Of a stretch of DNA of 64,000 bases, positions 29,476-39,900 are shown piece by piece. The notes under the pieces are model-generated. The model had not been told where the DNA came from and made no database searches. It saw nothing but the letters and a program-made list of their open reading frames with translations. A program made the translations under genes and the position numbers. The DNA lies in assembly GCF_028993615.1 (NCBI RefSeq), contig NZ_CP118632.1, positions 2,976,001 through 3,040,000 of the forward strand, written 5' to 3'. Source of the stretch: Herbaspirillum sp. WKF16. GTDB taxonomy: Bacteria > Pseudomonadota > Gammaproteobacteria > Burkholderiales > Burkholderiaceae_D. Positions within the stretch are counted from its first letter, which is position 1; every line of letters starts with the position of its first letter.

Positions 29476-32391
29476 ATGGCGACTACAAATCCAACTAAAC
29501 GCAATGCCCGCTCCGCTTCACCCTCTCCCCGCTCCGGCGATGCCAAGGCAATCCCCGCCAATGGAAAAACCGGCAAACCCGTGCGCGGCGCCGACAAGGA
29601 CGCGCCGCTGAAAGAAGACATCCGCCTGCTCGGCCGCCTGCTGGGCGAAGTGGTTCGCGAGCAGGAAGGCGACGAGGTCTTCGAGGTGGTGGAAACCATC
29701 CGCCAGACCGCCGTGCGCTTCCGCCGCGAGTCCGACGCCCGTGCCGGCGCCGAGCTCGACAAGCTGCTGAAGAAGCTGACCCGCGACCAGACCAATTCGG
29801 TGGTGCGCGCGTTCTCCTACTTCTCGCACCTGGCCAACATCGCCGAGGACCAGCACCACAACCGCCGTCGCCGCGCCCACCTGCTGGCCGGTTCCGCCGC
29901 CCAGCCGGGCAGCGTGGCCTATGCGCTGTCGCAGCTGGACGACGCCGGCGTGTCCGGCGCCCAGGTGCGCAATTTCCTGAAGGATGCCCTGGTCTCGCCG
30001 GTGCTGACCGCGCACCCGACCGAGGTGCAGCGCAAGAGCATCCTGGACGCCGAGCGCGAGATCGCGCGCCTGGTGGCCGAACGCGACAACCCGCTCACGC
30101 CCAAGGAGCTGCGTCACAACACCGAGCTGCTGCGCGCGCGCATCGCCACGCTGTGGCAGACGCGCATGCTGCGCTATACCAAGCTGACGGTGGCCGACGA
30201 GATCGAGAACGCCCTCTCCTATTACCGCATCACCTTCCTGCGCGAGCTGCCGGCCCTGTATGACGACGTCGAAGCCGAGATCGACAGCCAGTTCCCGGCG
30301 CGCGGCAAGGCGCGCGCCGCGGCCGAGCTGCCGCCTTACCTGCAGATGGGCAGCTGGATCGGCGGCGACCGCGACGGCAATCCCAACGTCAACGCCGGCA
30401 CCATGCAGCACGCCCTGAAGCGCCAGTCCACCACGATCTTCGATTACTACCTGGAAGAAGTGCACACGCTGGGCGCCGAGCTGTCGATCTCCACACTGAT
30501 GGTGGACGCCAGCCCCGAACTGCTGGCGCTGGCCGACGCCTCGCCCGACCATTCCGACCACCGCGCCGACGAGCCTTACCGCCGCGCGCTGATCGGCATC
30601 TATGCGCGTCTGGCGGCCACGGCCCGCGCGCTGGGCGTGGTCAACATCCTGCGCCAGGAAGTCGGCGCCGCCGCGCCCTACGAGGCGCCGGCCGATTGCG
30701 TGGCCGAGCTGGAGGTGCTGGTGAGCTCGCTGCAGGCCAACCATGGGGCCGCGCTGGTCAAGCCGCGCCTGGCGGGCTTGAAGCGCGCGGTCGAGATCTT
30801 CGGTTTCCACCTGGCCACGCTGGACATGCGCCAGAGCTCCGACGTCCACGAGCGCGTGCTGGCAGAACTGTTCGCCAAGGCGCAGGTGGAGAGCGACTAC
30901 GCCGGCCTCTCCGAGGAGCGCAAGGTCGCGCTGCTGCTGGGCGAACTGGCCAAGCCGCGCCTGCTGCATTCGCCCTACCTGGAATACGCCGACGAAACCA
31001 ATTCCGAGCTGTCCATCCTGCGCGCGGCGCGCGAGATCCGCCGCCGCTACGGCGAGCGCGCCATCCGCAACTACATCATCTCGCACACCGAGACGCTGTC
31101 CGACCTGATCGAAGTGCTGCTGCTGCAGAAGGAAACCGGCCTGCTGCACATCGAGGGCAACCAGTTGAAGGAACTGGAGCTGATGGTCATCCCGCTGTTC
31201 GAGACCATTCCCGACCTGCGCTGCGCCGCCGAGATCATGCACGGCTGGCTGGCGCTGCCGCAGGTGAAACCCCTCATCGCCGGGCAGGGCAAGCTGCAGG
31301 AGGTGATGCTGGGCTACTCCGACTCCAACAAGGACGGCGGCTTCCTCACCTCCAACTGGGAGCTGTACAAGGCCGAGAACCAGCTGGTCGCGCTGTTCAA
31401 CCAGGCCGGCGTAAAGCTGCGCCTGTTCCACGGCCGCGGCGGCACCGTGGGCCGCGGCGGCGGCCCCAGCTACCAGGCTATCCTGGCGCAGCCGCCGGGC
31501 ACCGTGAACGGCCAGATCCGCCTGACCGAACAGGGCGAGATCATCGCCTCCAAGTTCTCCAACCCGGAGATCGGACGCCGCAACCTGGAGCTGCTGGTGG
31601 CCGCCACGCTGGAAGCCAGCCTGATGCCGCACGCCGGCGACGGCAAGCAAGCCGGCAAGATCGCCGGGTTCGAGCGCGTGATGGAGGAACTCTCGGAACG
31701 CGCCTACCGCGCGTACCGCAACCTGGTCTATGAGACCCCGGGCTTCACCGACTACTTCTTCGCGGCCACGCCGATCGCCGAGATCGCGCAGTTGAACATC
31801 GGCTCGCGCCCCGCCTCGCGCAAGGCGACCCAACGCATCGAAGACCTGCGCGCGATCCCCTGGGGTTTCTCCTGGGGCCAGTGCCGCCTGCTGTTCCCGG
31901 GCTGGTACGGCTTCGGCAGCGCGGTCTCGGGCTGGCTGGCCGACGGCGGCGGCGCCAAGGAAAACGCCAAGCGCCTGGCCACGCTGCGCGCCATGTGCAA
32001 GGAGTGGCCGTTCTTCGCGGCGCTGCTCTCCAACATGGACATGGTGCTGTCCAAGACCGACCTCGCCGTGGCCTCGCGCTACGCCGGGCTGGTGGCGGAC
32101 CGCAAGCTGCGCAACGCGATCTTCGGCCGCATCACCGACGAGCATGAGCGCACCAGCGCCCTGCTGTCGTCGATCACGGGCAGCAAGGATCGCCTGGCCG
32201 GCAATCCGCTGCTGGCGCGCTCGATCAAGAACCGCTTCGCCTACCTCGATCCGCTCAATCACTTGCAGGTCGAGCTGATCAAGCGCCACCGGGCCACCCT
32301 GGCCGCCAAGCGCACACCGGAAGAACGCGTGCAGCGCGGCATCCACCTGACCATCAACGGCGTCGCCGCCGGCCTGCGCAATACCGGCTGA
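29476..32391 (+). CDS. ppc: Phosphoenolpyruvate carboxylase
   Basis: The 971-residue enzyme carboxylates PEP to oxaloacetate (anaplerosis). Conserved catalytic segments are [13 protein letters not shown] (His about 177), [14 protein letters not shown], and the [14 protein letters not shown] loop. The C-terminus ends NTG, as expected. ATG 29476 is preferred over TTG 29470; the ribosome site is weak, and the first ~45 residues are a variable basic extension. Divergent from hemC, so the 190-base gap holds both promoters. Confidence 0.95.
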   Translation: MATTNPTKRNARSASPSPRSGDAKAIPANGKTGKPVRGADKDAPLKEDIRLLGRLLGEVVREQEGDEVFEVVETIRQTAVRFRRESDARAGAELDKLLKKLTRDQTNSVVRAFSYFSHLANIAEDQHHNRRRRAHLLAGSAAQPGSVAYALSQLDDAGVSGAQVRNFLKDALVSPVLTAHPTEVQRKSILDAEREIARLVAERDNPLTPKELRHNTELLRARIATLWQTRMLRYTKLTVADEIENALSYYRITFLRELPALYDDVEAEIDSQFPARGKARAAAELPPYLQMGSWIGGDRDGNPNVNAGTMQHALKRQSTTIFDYYLEEVHTLGAELSISTLMVDASPELLALADASPDHSDHRADEPYRRALIGIYARLAATARALGVVNILRQEVGAAAPYEAPADCVAELEVLVSSLQANHGAALVKPRLAGLKRAVEIFGFHLATLDMRQSSDVHERVLAELFAKAQVESDYAGLSEERKVALLLGELAKPRLLHSPYLEYADETNSELSILRAAREIRRRYGERAIRNYIISHTETLSDLIEVLLLQKETGLLHIEGNQLKELELMVIPLFETIPDLRCAAEIMHGWLALPQVKPLIAGQGKLQEVMLGYSDSNKDGGFLTSNWELYKAENQLVALFNQAGVKLRLFHGRGGTVGRGGGPSYQAILAQPPGTVNGQIRLTEQGEIIASKFSNPEIGRRNLELLVAATLEASLMPHAGDGKQAGKIAGFERVMEELSERAYRAYRNLVYETPGFTDYFFAATPIAEIAQLNIGSRPASRKATQRIEDLRAIPWGFSWGQCRLLFPGWYGFGSAVSGWLADGGGAKENAKRLATLRAMCKEWPFFAALLSNMDMVLSKTDLAVASRYAGLVADRKLRNAIFGRITDEHERTSALLSSITGSKDRLAGNPLLARSIKNRFAYLDPLNHLQVELIKRHRATLAAKRTPEERVQRGIHLTINGVAAGLRNTG

Positions 32392-32423
32392 CCGGCAGCC
32401 CCCGACCGCCGCCGCTTCAGGCA

Positions 32424-32457
32424 AGCCCCGCTGCGCACCCGGCAGCGGGGCTTTTTT
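32424..32457 (+). terminator. Intrinsic terminator of ppc
   Basis: An 11-bp stem AGCCCCGCTGC/GCAGCGGGGCT followed by TTTTT. Confidence 0.94.
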
Positions 32458-32610
32458 GTTGCGCGACAGCAAGTGAGAAAAAAGATGAAACGTATCGTCT
32501 CAAGAACCGGGTTGGCATGCCGATAACCTATGGTCAGGATGGCATTTGACGGCCGGGCAACTGTGTTGCGCGAGCCGTACAGAGAATGCCGCTTCCTGCG
32601 CTGGATCAGT

Positions 32611-32627
32611 TTTTTGCAGTGCAAAAA
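32611..32627. promoter_or_regulatory. 17-bp palindrome upstream of the hydrolase gene
   Basis: TTTTTGCAGTGCAAAAA has perfect 8-bp arms around one central base, about 35 bases upstream of a TAAAAT element. It is a candidate operator for an unknown dimeric regulator. Confidence 0.45.
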
Positions 32628-32798
32628 CACAAACCGGCCCGACAAGCACGGGCTTCATTTTGTAAAATACAGCCTTATCAGGGATTACATCGCAGCCGCC
32701 GCAGCCGGGCGTCGATCCTTATCAAGGAATCAACGACCGGCGCATGGGGACAAGTCGAGAACGACGGCGCGGACATCGATACGGGGAACCACACAAAC

Positions 32799-33743
32799 AT
32801 GCGCATCCGGGGAACATCTCTCTTCTCGCTTTGCATCGGCACTCTTTTGCTTGCCGCATCCACGCTCGTCCATGCCGCGCCGACGTCGGCGCCGCCGCCT
32901 CCGCTGCAGGCGCAGCGCGTCTCGCTGACCAGCGTCGACGGCAAGGGCGGCCGCGCCACCTCGCTCTACGGTGTCTGGATCAAGGCCCGCACCACGCTGG
33001 CCACCGACAAGAACGGCAGGTTCCCGACCGTGATCGCACTGCACGGCTGCGGCGGCCTGTACAGCATGGTGCGCGACGGCAAGGGCGAATTCACACCGCG
33101 CCACCTGGCCATGGCGCGCGTGCTTTCCGACGCCGGCTACAACGTGCTGTTCCCGGACAGCTTCACCCCGCGCGGGCGCCGCTCCACCTGCCAGGACACC
33201 CTGGCCCAGCGCGAGACCAGCGCCATGAACCGCCGTTACGACGTGCAGGCGGCCTTGCACTGGGTCTCGACCCAGAAGGACGTGGACATGAGCCGCGTCG
33301 CGCTGCTGGGCTGGTCGCACGGCGCCTCCACGGTGCTGGCCTCGCTCAACCTGGCCGACACCGACGTGGCCGTGCGCAAGATCCAGCCGCGCGCGGCGGT
33401 GGCCTTCTATCCCGACTGCCGCCCCTACGCCAAGCCGAGCGCGCCCTTCAAGCCGGCCGCGCCGCTGCTGATCCTGATGGGCGAGAACGACGACTGGACG
33501 CCGCCGCAGGCCTGCGAATCCCTGCAGAGCAAGATGCAAGGCGCCGACACCGAGATCGCGCTGCGCCTCTACCCCGACACCTACCATGATTTCGACGCGC
33601 CCGGCCTGCCGGTGCACGTGCGCATGGACATCGCCGGCATCGGCAAGCCCGGCGAGGGCGTAACCAGCGGCGCCAATCCCGATGCGCGCAGCCAGGCCTA
33701 CCGCTCCATGCTCAACTTCCTGGACGCCAAGCTCAATTATTGA
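32799..33743 (+). CDS. Exported dienelactone-hydrolase-family alpha/beta hydrolase
   Basis: A 314-residue protein with a signal peptide (about 1-26, ending TLVHA). The alpha/beta hydrolase core shows the oxyanion HGCGG near 76, nucleophile elbow GWSHGAS (Ser about 170), acid Asp in GENDDWTPP and His in YHDFDAPG. Probably a periplasmic esterase or lactonase; substrate unknown. The ATG at 32799 is chosen because it begins the signal peptide. Confidence 0.85.
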   Translation: MRIRGTSLFSLCIGTLLLAASTLVHAAPTSAPPPPLQAQRVSLTSVDGKGGRATSLYGVWIKARTTLATDKNGRFPTVIALHGCGGLYSMVRDGKGEFTPRHLAMARVLSDAGYNVLFPDSFTPRGRRSTCQDTLAQRETSAMNRRYDVQAALHWVSTQKDVDMSRVALLGWSHGASTVLASLNLADTDVAVRKIQPRAAVAFYPDCRPYAKPSAPFKPAAPLLILMGENDDWTPPQACESLQSKMQGADTEIALRLYPDTYHDFDAPGLPVHVRMDIAGIGKPGEGVTSGANPDARSQAYRSMLNFLDAKLNY

Positions 33744-33790
33744 CGTCACCGAGCATGCCCGGCCTCGACGGCCGCCGGCAGGCTCCAATG

Positions 33791-33826
33791 AAAAATGCCG
33801 GCCCACTTTCGGGGGCCGGCATTTTT
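33791..33826. terminator. Bidirectional terminator between convergent genes
   Basis: A 14-bp stem AAAAATGCCGGCCC/GGGCCGGCATTTTT serves the hydrolase on the plus strand and the HDOD gene on the minus strand. Confidence 0.94.
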
Positions 33827-33858
33827 GTTTGCGGCGTGGAGGCGTTGGCCCAGGGATC

Positions 33859-34683
33859 TCAGTTGATCAGTTCCTGCATGCCTTCGCTCAGCTCCGGCAG
33901 CGGCGGCATTTCCTCGGTGAACACGGCCAGTCCCAGGCCCAGCTTCTCGGCCACGTCCGACGGGAAGGTCGACTCCAGCTCGTCGGCGGAATACTTGTTT
34001 TCTTCCGCGCGGGCGCGCCAGGCGGCCAGGTGCACGATCGCGGCGAACTGGTCGAACTTGCCTTCCAGCGGCTGCGGGAAGCCCTTGATCACCTGCGAGA
34101 ACTCGTCCGGGAAGCGCCAGCGCTTGGCCAGCTCGGCGCCGACGTCGGAGAAGTCGTAGCCGAAGGACTTGCGCTCGACATCCAGGCGGCGCGCATCCAG
34201 TGGGCCGGCCACCTTGTCCACCTGCAGCGCCTGCTCGGGCATGCCGGCATGCATCACCAGCTGGCCGATGGCATGCATCAGGCCGACGGTGAAGGCGAAA
34301 TCGGAATTGACCTTGAGGCGCTTGGCCAGCCACTTGGCGACGATCGCGGTGTCCAGGCTATAGCGCCAGAACAGCTTCAGGTCGACGCCCGGCAGCTTCT
34401 TGAAGCTGCCCGCCATGCCGGTCGACACCACCAGGGTGCGCACGGTCATGAAGCCCAGCATCAGCACGGCATCCTCGACGGTGCCGATGGTGCGCGAGAC
34501 ATGGTAATAAGAGGAGTTGGCCAGGCGCAGGATCTTCGCGCTCAGCACCTGGTCTGCGGCCAGTTTCTTGCCGATCTCTTCGATCGAGACGGATTCGTTG
34601 TTGAAGCTTTCGATGACTTCCTGCACCACCTTGGGAATGCTTGGCAATGCCGTTTGCTGCTGAAACAGTGCTTCCAAATTCAT
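33859..34683 (-). CDS. HDOD-domain signalling protein
   Basis: A 274-residue protein consisting of one HDOD domain (about 10-210), with LPSIPKVVQEVIESF, ILRLANSSYY, TVEDAVLMLGFMTVRTLVV and HAIGQLVM. HDOD proteins are degenerate HD-fold regulators used in motility, stress and cyclic-di-GMP networks. No GGDEF or EAL partner is encoded here. Start ATG 34683 has AGGAGAGAAGGTC upstream. Confidence 0.88.
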   Translation of the reverse strand: MNLEALFQQQTALPSIPKVVQEVIESFNNESVSIEEIGKKLAADQVLSAKILRLANSSYYHVSRTIGTVEDAVLMLGFMTVRTLVVSTGMAGSFKKLPGVDLKLFWRYSLDTAIVAKWLAKRLKVNSDFAFTVGLMHAIGQLVMHAGMPEQALQVDKVAGPLDARRLDVERKSFGYDFSDVGAELAKRWRFPDEFSQVIKGFPQPLEGKFDQFAAIVHLAAWRARAEENKYSADELESTFPSDVAEKLGLGLAVFTEEMPPLPELSEGMQELIN

Positions 34684-35046
34684 GACCTTCTCTCCTGTAA
34701 GACTACCCCCAGACATCTTTCTTCAGCGTTTCTCAACTTTCCCGGTAACTACCGGGTCAGTCATCGCGATTCGAGTATAGCGGCTAGATTTGCCAATCGG
34801 GCAAGCTTTTTGCGCTTTGCGGAAGAGACTGCGCAGAAACAACAAGCATAAACAATGCCATGCAGAAATATCATAAATTCTCAGCTCTTCACTCGTGGGA
34901 AATCGACTTCCCGGCGGCTGAAAAAAGCGTGCGCCCGACAGCATGGCCAATGCGAAAAAACCGCATCGCCCGGCATTTCCCACTGCGGCGGCGTGGCTTG
35001 GCGCGACGGCGCTTGCTATAATCGCCCATTCTCCGGAATTCCCTAT
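34684..35046. other. Divergent intergenic region between the HDOD gene and argH
   Basis: The 363 bases contain a CCCGGT/ACCGGG hairpin (34741-34756) in the HDOD 5' region, an AGTATA (TATACT on the minus strand) at 34774-34779, and the argH extended -10 at 35014-35022. No convincing gene is seen. Confidence 0.55.
35014..35022 (+). promoter_or_regulatory. Extended -10 promoter of argH
   Basis: TGCTATAAT has a perfect extended -10 (TGN-TATAAT), 25 bases before the argH start. No good -35 is apparent, as expected for extended -10 promoters. Confidence 0.65.
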
Positions 35047-36441
35047 ATGACAGACCAATTTTCGAAAAAGGGCGAAGCCTGGTCGGCTCGCTTCTCTGAA
35101 CCCGTTTCCGATCTCGTCAAGCGCTACACCGCATCGGTCTTCTTCGACAACCGCCTGGCCCAGGTCGACATCCAGGGCTCGCTCGCGCACGCGGAAATGC
35201 TGGCCCACCAGGGCATCATCAGCGCCGCCGACTACGCTGAAATCCAGCGCGGCATGGCGCAGATCAAGGGCGAAATCGATGCCGGCAAGTTCGAGTGGTT
35301 GCTGGACCTGGAAGACGTCCACCTCAACATCGAGAAGCGCCTGACCGAACTGGTCGGCGACGCCGGCAAGCGCCTGCACACCGGCCGCTCGCGCAACGAC
35401 CAGGTGGCCACCGACATCCGCCTCTACATGCGCGGCGCCGTGGACGACATCACCGGCCTCTTGCGCGAACTGCGCCTGGCCCTGCTGGACCTGGCCGAAC
35501 AGCACGCCGACACCATCCTGCCCGGCTTCACCCACATGCAGGTGGCGCAGCCGATCACCTTCGGCCACCACGTGCTGGCCTACGTCGAGATGTTCGGCCG
35601 CGACGCCGAGCGCATGCTCGACGCCCGCAAGCGCATCAACCGCCTGCCGCTGGGCGCCGCCGCCCTGGCCGGCACCACCTTCCCGATCGACCGCCTGCGC
35701 GTGGCCAGGACGCTGGGCTTCGACGATGTCTGCCGCAATTCGCTGGACGCCGTCTCCGACCGCGACTTCGCCATCGAATTCTGCGCCGCCGCAGCGCTGG
35801 TGATGACGCACATCTCGCGCATGTCCGAAGAGCTGGTGATCTGGATGAGCCCGCGCGTGGGCTTCATCGACATCGCCGACCGCTTCTGCACCGGCTCCTC
35901 GATCATGCCGCAGAAGAAGAACCCGGACGTGCCGGAACTGGCGCGCGGCAAGACCGGCCGCGTCAACGGCCACCTGGTGTCGCTGCTGACCCTGATGAAG
36001 GGCCAGCCGCTGGCCTACAACAAGGACAACCAGGAAGACAAGGAACCGCTGTTCGACACCGTCGACACCCTCACCGACACGCTGCGCATCTTCGCCGACA
36101 TGGCGCGCGGCATCAGCGTCAAGCCGGAAGCCATGCGCGCGGCCGCGCTGCAGGGTTACGCCACCGCCACCGACCTGGCCGACTACCTGGTCAAGAAGGG
36201 CCTGCCCTTCCGCGACGCCCACGAGGCCGTCGCGCATGCGGTGCGCACCTGCGTGGACAAGGGTTGCGACCTGGCCGACCTGTCGCTGGATGAGCTGCGC
36301 GCATTCTCGCCGCTGGTCGGCGCCGACGTATTCGACGTATTGACGCTGGAAGGATCGGTCGCCGCCCGCGACCACATCGGCGGCACCGCACCCAACCAGG
36401 TGCGCGCGGCCATCGCCCATATCCGCAACGAACTGAAGTAA
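35047..36441 (+). CDS. argH: Argininosuccinate lyase
   Basis: The 464-residue enzyme cleaves argininosuccinate to arginine and fumarate, the last arginine step. The superfamily signature [12 protein letters not shown] (about 283-294) is intact, and the N-terminal RSRND substrate loop appears in [16 protein letters not shown] 35047 places the start at the usual WSARFSEP N-terminus; the frame is open further upstream but without coding features. Stands alone before the liv operon. Confidence 0.96.
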   Translation: MTDQFSKKGEAWSARFSEPVSDLVKRYTASVFFDNRLAQVDIQGSLAHAEMLAHQGIISAADYAEIQRGMAQIKGEIDAGKFEWLLDLEDVHLNIEKRLTELVGDAGKRLHTGRSRNDQVATDIRLYMRGAVDDITGLLRELRLALLDLAEQHADTILPGFTHMQVAQPITFGHHVLAYVEMFGRDAERMLDARKRINRLPLGAAALAGTTFPIDRLRVARTLGFDDVCRNSLDAVSDRDFAIEFCAAAALVMTHISRMSEELVIWMSPRVGFIDIADRFCTGSSIMPQKKNPDVPELARGKTGRVNGHLVSLLTLMKGQPLAYNKDNQEDKEPLFDTVDTLTDTLRIFADMARGISVKPEAMRAAALQGYATATDLADYLVKKGLPFRDAHEAVAHAVRTCVDKGCDLADLSLDELRAFSPLVGADVFDVLTLEGSVAARDHIGGTAPNQVRAAIAHIRNELK

Positions 36442-36728
36442 GCACCACCCGCCGTACCTTCGGGGACGGATTCGCATGTCGCCGCGGCGCGCCCTACCCG
36501 GGCTTGCCGCGGCGGTGTGTTGAGGCCTGCGCAGCTGCCATTTGATGTATGCTGTGCCGGCTGTATCGAACGAGACTGCAAAACAGTCTTCAGAGGATGG
36601 AGCACTAGACCTGTTATCCCAGGCGACTTTGCATCATCCTCGATGAAGGAACCACCGCGCCAACCCGCGCCGGGCTGCACGGGCGACGACGGTCGGTTTC
36701 TACAATATCTAACTGAGGAGAGAACTCG

Positions 36729-37886
36729 ATGCAAATCAATACCATGCTCAAGACCATTCCCGCGCTGCTGCTGGGCGCGACCCTGTCGACCGGCGCGCTG
36801 GCCGCCGACATCAAGCTGGGCGTCGCCGAAGCGCTGACCGGCCCGGCCGCCAAGTATGGCGTGGCCATCAAGAACGGCTTCACGCTGGCCGCCGAAGAAA
36901 TCAACGCCAAGGGCGGCGTCAACGGCAGCAAGCTCGAACTGGTCATCGAAGACGAACAAGGCAAGAAGGAAGAAGCCATCAACGTCTTCAAGAAACTGAT
37001 CTTCCAGGACAAGGTGCTGGCAGTGTTCGGCCCCACCCTGTCGAACTCGGCCTTCGCCGCCGACCCGATCGCCAACGCCGCCAAGGTCGTGGCCTTCGGC
37101 ACCAGCAACACTGCTGACGGCATCACCGCGATGGGTCCCTTCACCTTCCGCAACTCCGTGATGGAAGCCGACGTGCTGCCCGTCACCGTCAAGGCCGCCG
37201 TAAAGCACTTCGGCATCAAGAAGGTCGCCGTGATCTACGGCAACGACGACGCCTTCACCAAGTCCGGCTACGACGTCTTCAAGGCCACGCTGGAACAGCA
37301 GAAGATCCCGACCACCACCACCGAGGCCTATGCCAAGGGCGACGTCGACTTCAAGGCCCAGCTGACCAAGATCAAGGCCGGCAACCCGGACGCCATCGTC
37401 TGCTCCTGCCTGGCCGAGGAAGCCGCCAACATCATCCTGCAGACCCGCGCGCTGGGCATGAAGCAGCCGTTCATCGGCGGCAACGGCCTGAACTCGCCGA
37501 AGCTGTTCGAGATCGCCAAGGATGCCGGCGACAACACCCTGATGGGCAGCCCCTGGTCGTCGGAAAACCTGACGCCGGCCAACAAGGCCTTCATCGCCGC
37601 GTTCAAGACCAAGTTCGGCTCCGAGCCAGACCAGTTCGCCGCGCAAGCGTATGACGCCCTGTACATCATGGCCGAAGCGCTGAAGACCGTGAAGCTGTCG
37701 GGCAACCTGGCCAAGGACCGCGACGCCATCCGCGCCGCCCTGCCGGCCGTGAAGATCGACGGCGCCACCGGCAAGTTCGCCTTCCGCGCGGCACCGGCCG
37801 TGGCCGGCAAGCAGGTCGGTTTCGACGCCGACCAGGAAGCGATCGTCAACATCGCCAAGGGCGGCAAGTTCGTCCTGCTGAAGTAA
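36729..37886 (+). CDS. livK: Branched-chain amino acid ABC importer, periplasmic binding protein
   Basis: The 385-residue exported protein has a signal peptide (about 1-25, ending GALA) and a Leu/Ile/Val-binding fold beginning DIKLGVAEALTGPAAKYG. Family strands VLAVFGPTLSNSAFA and VAVIYGNDDAFTKSGYDVF are visible. Ribosome site GAGGAGAGAACTCG precedes the ATG. It heads livKHMGF and is separated from livH by 243 bases containing a strong hairpin. The true ligand could be another amino acid or related solute. Confidence 0.9.
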   Translation: MQINTMLKTIPALLLGATLSTGALAADIKLGVAEALTGPAAKYGVAIKNGFTLAAEEINAKGGVNGSKLELVIEDEQGKKEEAINVFKKLIFQDKVLAVFGPTLSNSAFAADPIANAAKVVAFGTSNTADGITAMGPFTFRNSVMEADVLPVTVKAAVKHFGIKKVAVIYGNDDAFTKSGYDVFKATLEQQKIPTTTTEAYAKGDVDFKAQLTKIKAGNPDAIVCSCLAEEAANIILQTRALGMKQPFIGGNGLNSPKLFEIAKDAGDNTLMGSPWSSENLTPANKAFIAAFKTKFGSEPDQFAAQAYDALYIMAEALKTVKLSGNLAKDRDAIRAALPAVKIDGATGKFAFRAAPAVAGKQVGFDADQEAIVNIAKGGKFVLLK

Positions 37887-37934
37887 GCACCGAAGCGGTC
37901 CGGCCTGGCCGGCCGCGCTCCCCGGCAAGTACGG

Positions 37935-37960
37935 CATGGCCGCCGGCAATGGCGGCCATG
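37935..37960 (+). other. Perfect hairpin in the livK-livH gap
   Basis: CATGGCCGCC pairs with GGCGGCCATG around a six-base loop, with no T tract. It may protect the livK transcript or reduce readthrough into livH, giving binding protein in excess. Confidence 0.55.
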
Positions 37961-38129
37961 TCTGCATCGGGGGCGAGCAAGCAGCGCCGGTGCCAAACCG
38001 GTTTCACGGCACGGAATCAGAACAGGCCTTGGGAAAGGCCGCAGTTCCGACGATGCAACGAGGGATACAGCGCCCGCCTGCCGGGGATACGTCAGGCGCG
38101 GGAGCATCCCATCACCTAATGCAGGTCCT

Positions 38130-39011
38130 ATGTTAGAACAACAGCTCATCAATGCCCTCTCGCTGGGCAGCGTGTATGCGCTCTTCGCGCTCGGCTTCAC
38201 GCTGGTCTTCGGCGTCCTGGGCGTGATCAACCTTTCGCACGGCGCGATCTTCATGCTGGGCAGCTACGCCGCCCTGCTGCTGGTCGAGCAGATGGCGCTG
38301 CCGCTGTGGCTGGCGCTGATCCTGGCCATGGTGGCCACCGGCCTGATCGGCCTGGTCGTGGACGTGCTGGTCTTGAAGCCTTTGCGCCGCCGCAATGCGC
38401 CCCACCTCATTCCCATGATCGCCACCATCGGCGTGGCGATCATGATCACCAACATTTCGCAGGGCATCTTCGGCGCCGAGAACAAGCGCTTCCCGGTGGG
38501 CACCATCCCCGAGGAAAGCGTAAGCCTGGGCAACCTGCACATCACCGCGGTACAGGTGGCGATCATCGTGATCGCCTTCGTGCTGATGGTGGTGCTGCTG
38601 GGCGTGATGCGCAAGACCCAGCTGGGCCGCGCCCTGCGGGCCATCGCCGAATCGCCCAAGGCGGCATACCTGCTGGGCATCAACGTCGAAGGCCTGTTCC
38701 TCCTGACCTCGTTCGCGGCCGCCGCGCTCGGGGGCGCCGCCGGCGTGCTGGTGGGCGTGTCCTTCAATGCGATCTCGCCCTTCATGGGCCAGCCGATGCT
38801 GCACAAGGGCATCGCCGTGATCATCCTGGGCGGCATGGGCGACATCCGCGGCGCGATGATCGGCGGCCTGTTCCTCGGCTTCGCCGAGGTGCTGACCGTG
38901 GCGTACATCTCAAGCGACTTCCGCGACGCGGTGGCCTTCGGCCTCCTGTTCCTGATCCTGCTGGTCAAGCCGTCCGGCATGTTTGGCAAAGTGCTGGAAA
39001 GAAAGGCATAA
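38130..39011 (+). CDS. livH: Branched-chain amino acid ABC importer permease
   Basis: A 293-residue membrane protein of the LivH family with about eight hydrophobic segments. Signature stretches are LGSVYALFALGFTLVFGVLG and NLSHGAIFMLGSY near the N-terminus, and the ATPase-contact region ALRAIAESPKAAYLLGIN. Pairs with LivM in the inner membrane. Confidence 0.93.
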   Translation: MLEQQLINALSLGSVYALFALGFTLVFGVLGVINLSHGAIFMLGSYAALLLVEQMALPLWLALILAMVATGLIGLVVDVLVLKPLRRRNAPHLIPMIATIGVAIMITNISQGIFGAENKRFPVGTIPEESVSLGNLHITAVQVAIIVIAFVLMVVLLGVMRKTQLGRALRAIAESPKAAYLLGINVEGLFLLTSFAAAALGGAAGVLVGVSFNAISPFMGQPMLHKGIAVIILGGMGDIRGAMIGGLFLGFAEVLTVAYISSDFRDAVAFGLLFLILLVKPSGMFGKVLERKA

Positions 39012-39015
39012 GACC

Positions 39016-39900
39016 ATGAGCTTTATGGAATGGTGGGATGGCTTCTGGGCCACCTACAACACCGTTATTTTCAGCATCGGCGTCAACGCCATGCTGGCCC
39101 TCTCCATCTACGTGACGCTGTCGTGCGGCCTGCTCTCGCTGGCCAACGCCGCCTTCATGGGCATCGGCGCCTACACCGCGTCGCTGCTGACGATGCAATA
39201 CGAGCTGCCGCTGCCCATCGCGCTGGCCGCCGGCGGCGTGCTGCCCGCGCTGGTGGCGCTGGTGATCGGCATCCCCACGCTGCGCCTGTCCGGGGTCTAC
39301 CTGGCCATGGCCACGCTGGGCTTCGGCGAAGTGGTGCGCGTGATCGTGCTGAACCTGGATGTCACCGGCGGCCCCATGGGCTTGAACGGCGTGCCGCCGC
39401 TCACCGAGTGGTGGCATATCGTGCTGATCCTGGGCGTGACCATCTACGCGCTGGCGCGCCTGCGCCGCTCCAAGACCGGCCGCGCCTTCGAGGCGATCAA
39501 GGAAGACGAAGTGGCGGCGCGCCTGATGGGCGTGAACGTGGCCGGCTACAAGCTGCTGGCCTTCGTGATCGGCGCGGCGATCGCTGGCGTGGCCGGCGGC
39601 CTGAACGCGCACTTCACCTTCACCATCGGCCCCAACAACTACGGCTTCGAGAACGCGGTCGACATCCTGACCATGGCGGTCTTCGGCGGCACCAGCAACC
39701 TGATCGGCCCGATGATCGGCTCGACCATCCTCTCGCTGCTGCCTGAAGTGCTGCGCCACTTCAAGGACTTCCGCCTGGCCATCAACGGCCTGATCCTGAT
39801 CCTGGTGGTGCTGTACCTGCCCAAGGGCATCTGGGATCCGCGCCGCATCCGCGGCTTCCTGGGCCGCAATGCGCAACAAGCCGGAAAGAAGGTGAAGTGA
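39016..39900 (+). CDS. livM: Branched-chain amino acid ABC importer permease
   Basis: The 294-residue LivM-type permease has the family segments YVTLSCGLLSLANAAFMGIGAY and LSGVYLAMATLGFGEVVRV, and the loop AFEAIKEDEVAARLMGVNV. Start ATG 39016, four bases after livH. Its TGA overlaps the livG start. Confidence 0.93.
   Translation: MSFMEWWDGFWATYNTVIFSIGVNAMLALSIYVTLSCGLLSLANAAFMGIGAYTASLLTMQYELPLPIALAAGGVLPALVALVIGIPTLRLSGVYLAMATLGFGEVVRVIVLNLDVTGGPMGLNGVPPLTEWWHIVLILGVTIYALARLRRSKTGRAFEAIKEDEVAARLMGVNVAGYKLLAFVIGAAIAGVAGGLNAHFTFTIGPNNYGFENAVDILTMAVFGGTSNLIGPMIGSTILSLLPEVLRHFKDFRLAINGLILILVVLYLPKGIWDPRRIRGFLGRNAQQAGKKVK

Larger units (their letters stand above)
32392..32798. other. Intergenic region with terminator, palindrome and weak promoter
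   Basis: About 400 bases separate ppc from the hydrolase gene. They contain the ppc terminator (32424-32457), a 17-bp palindrome (32611-32627) and a TAAAAT -10 candidate (32663-32668) with only a poor -35. No convincing gene is present. Confidence 0.6.

Noticed and set aside
29518..32472. 984-codon open frame antisense to ppc
   Set aside because: Same artefact; ppc on the other strand has all catalytic motifs.
37985..38016. Sigma-54-like TGGCAC on the minus strand
   Set aside because: It points away from the liv genes and no minus-strand gene follows.
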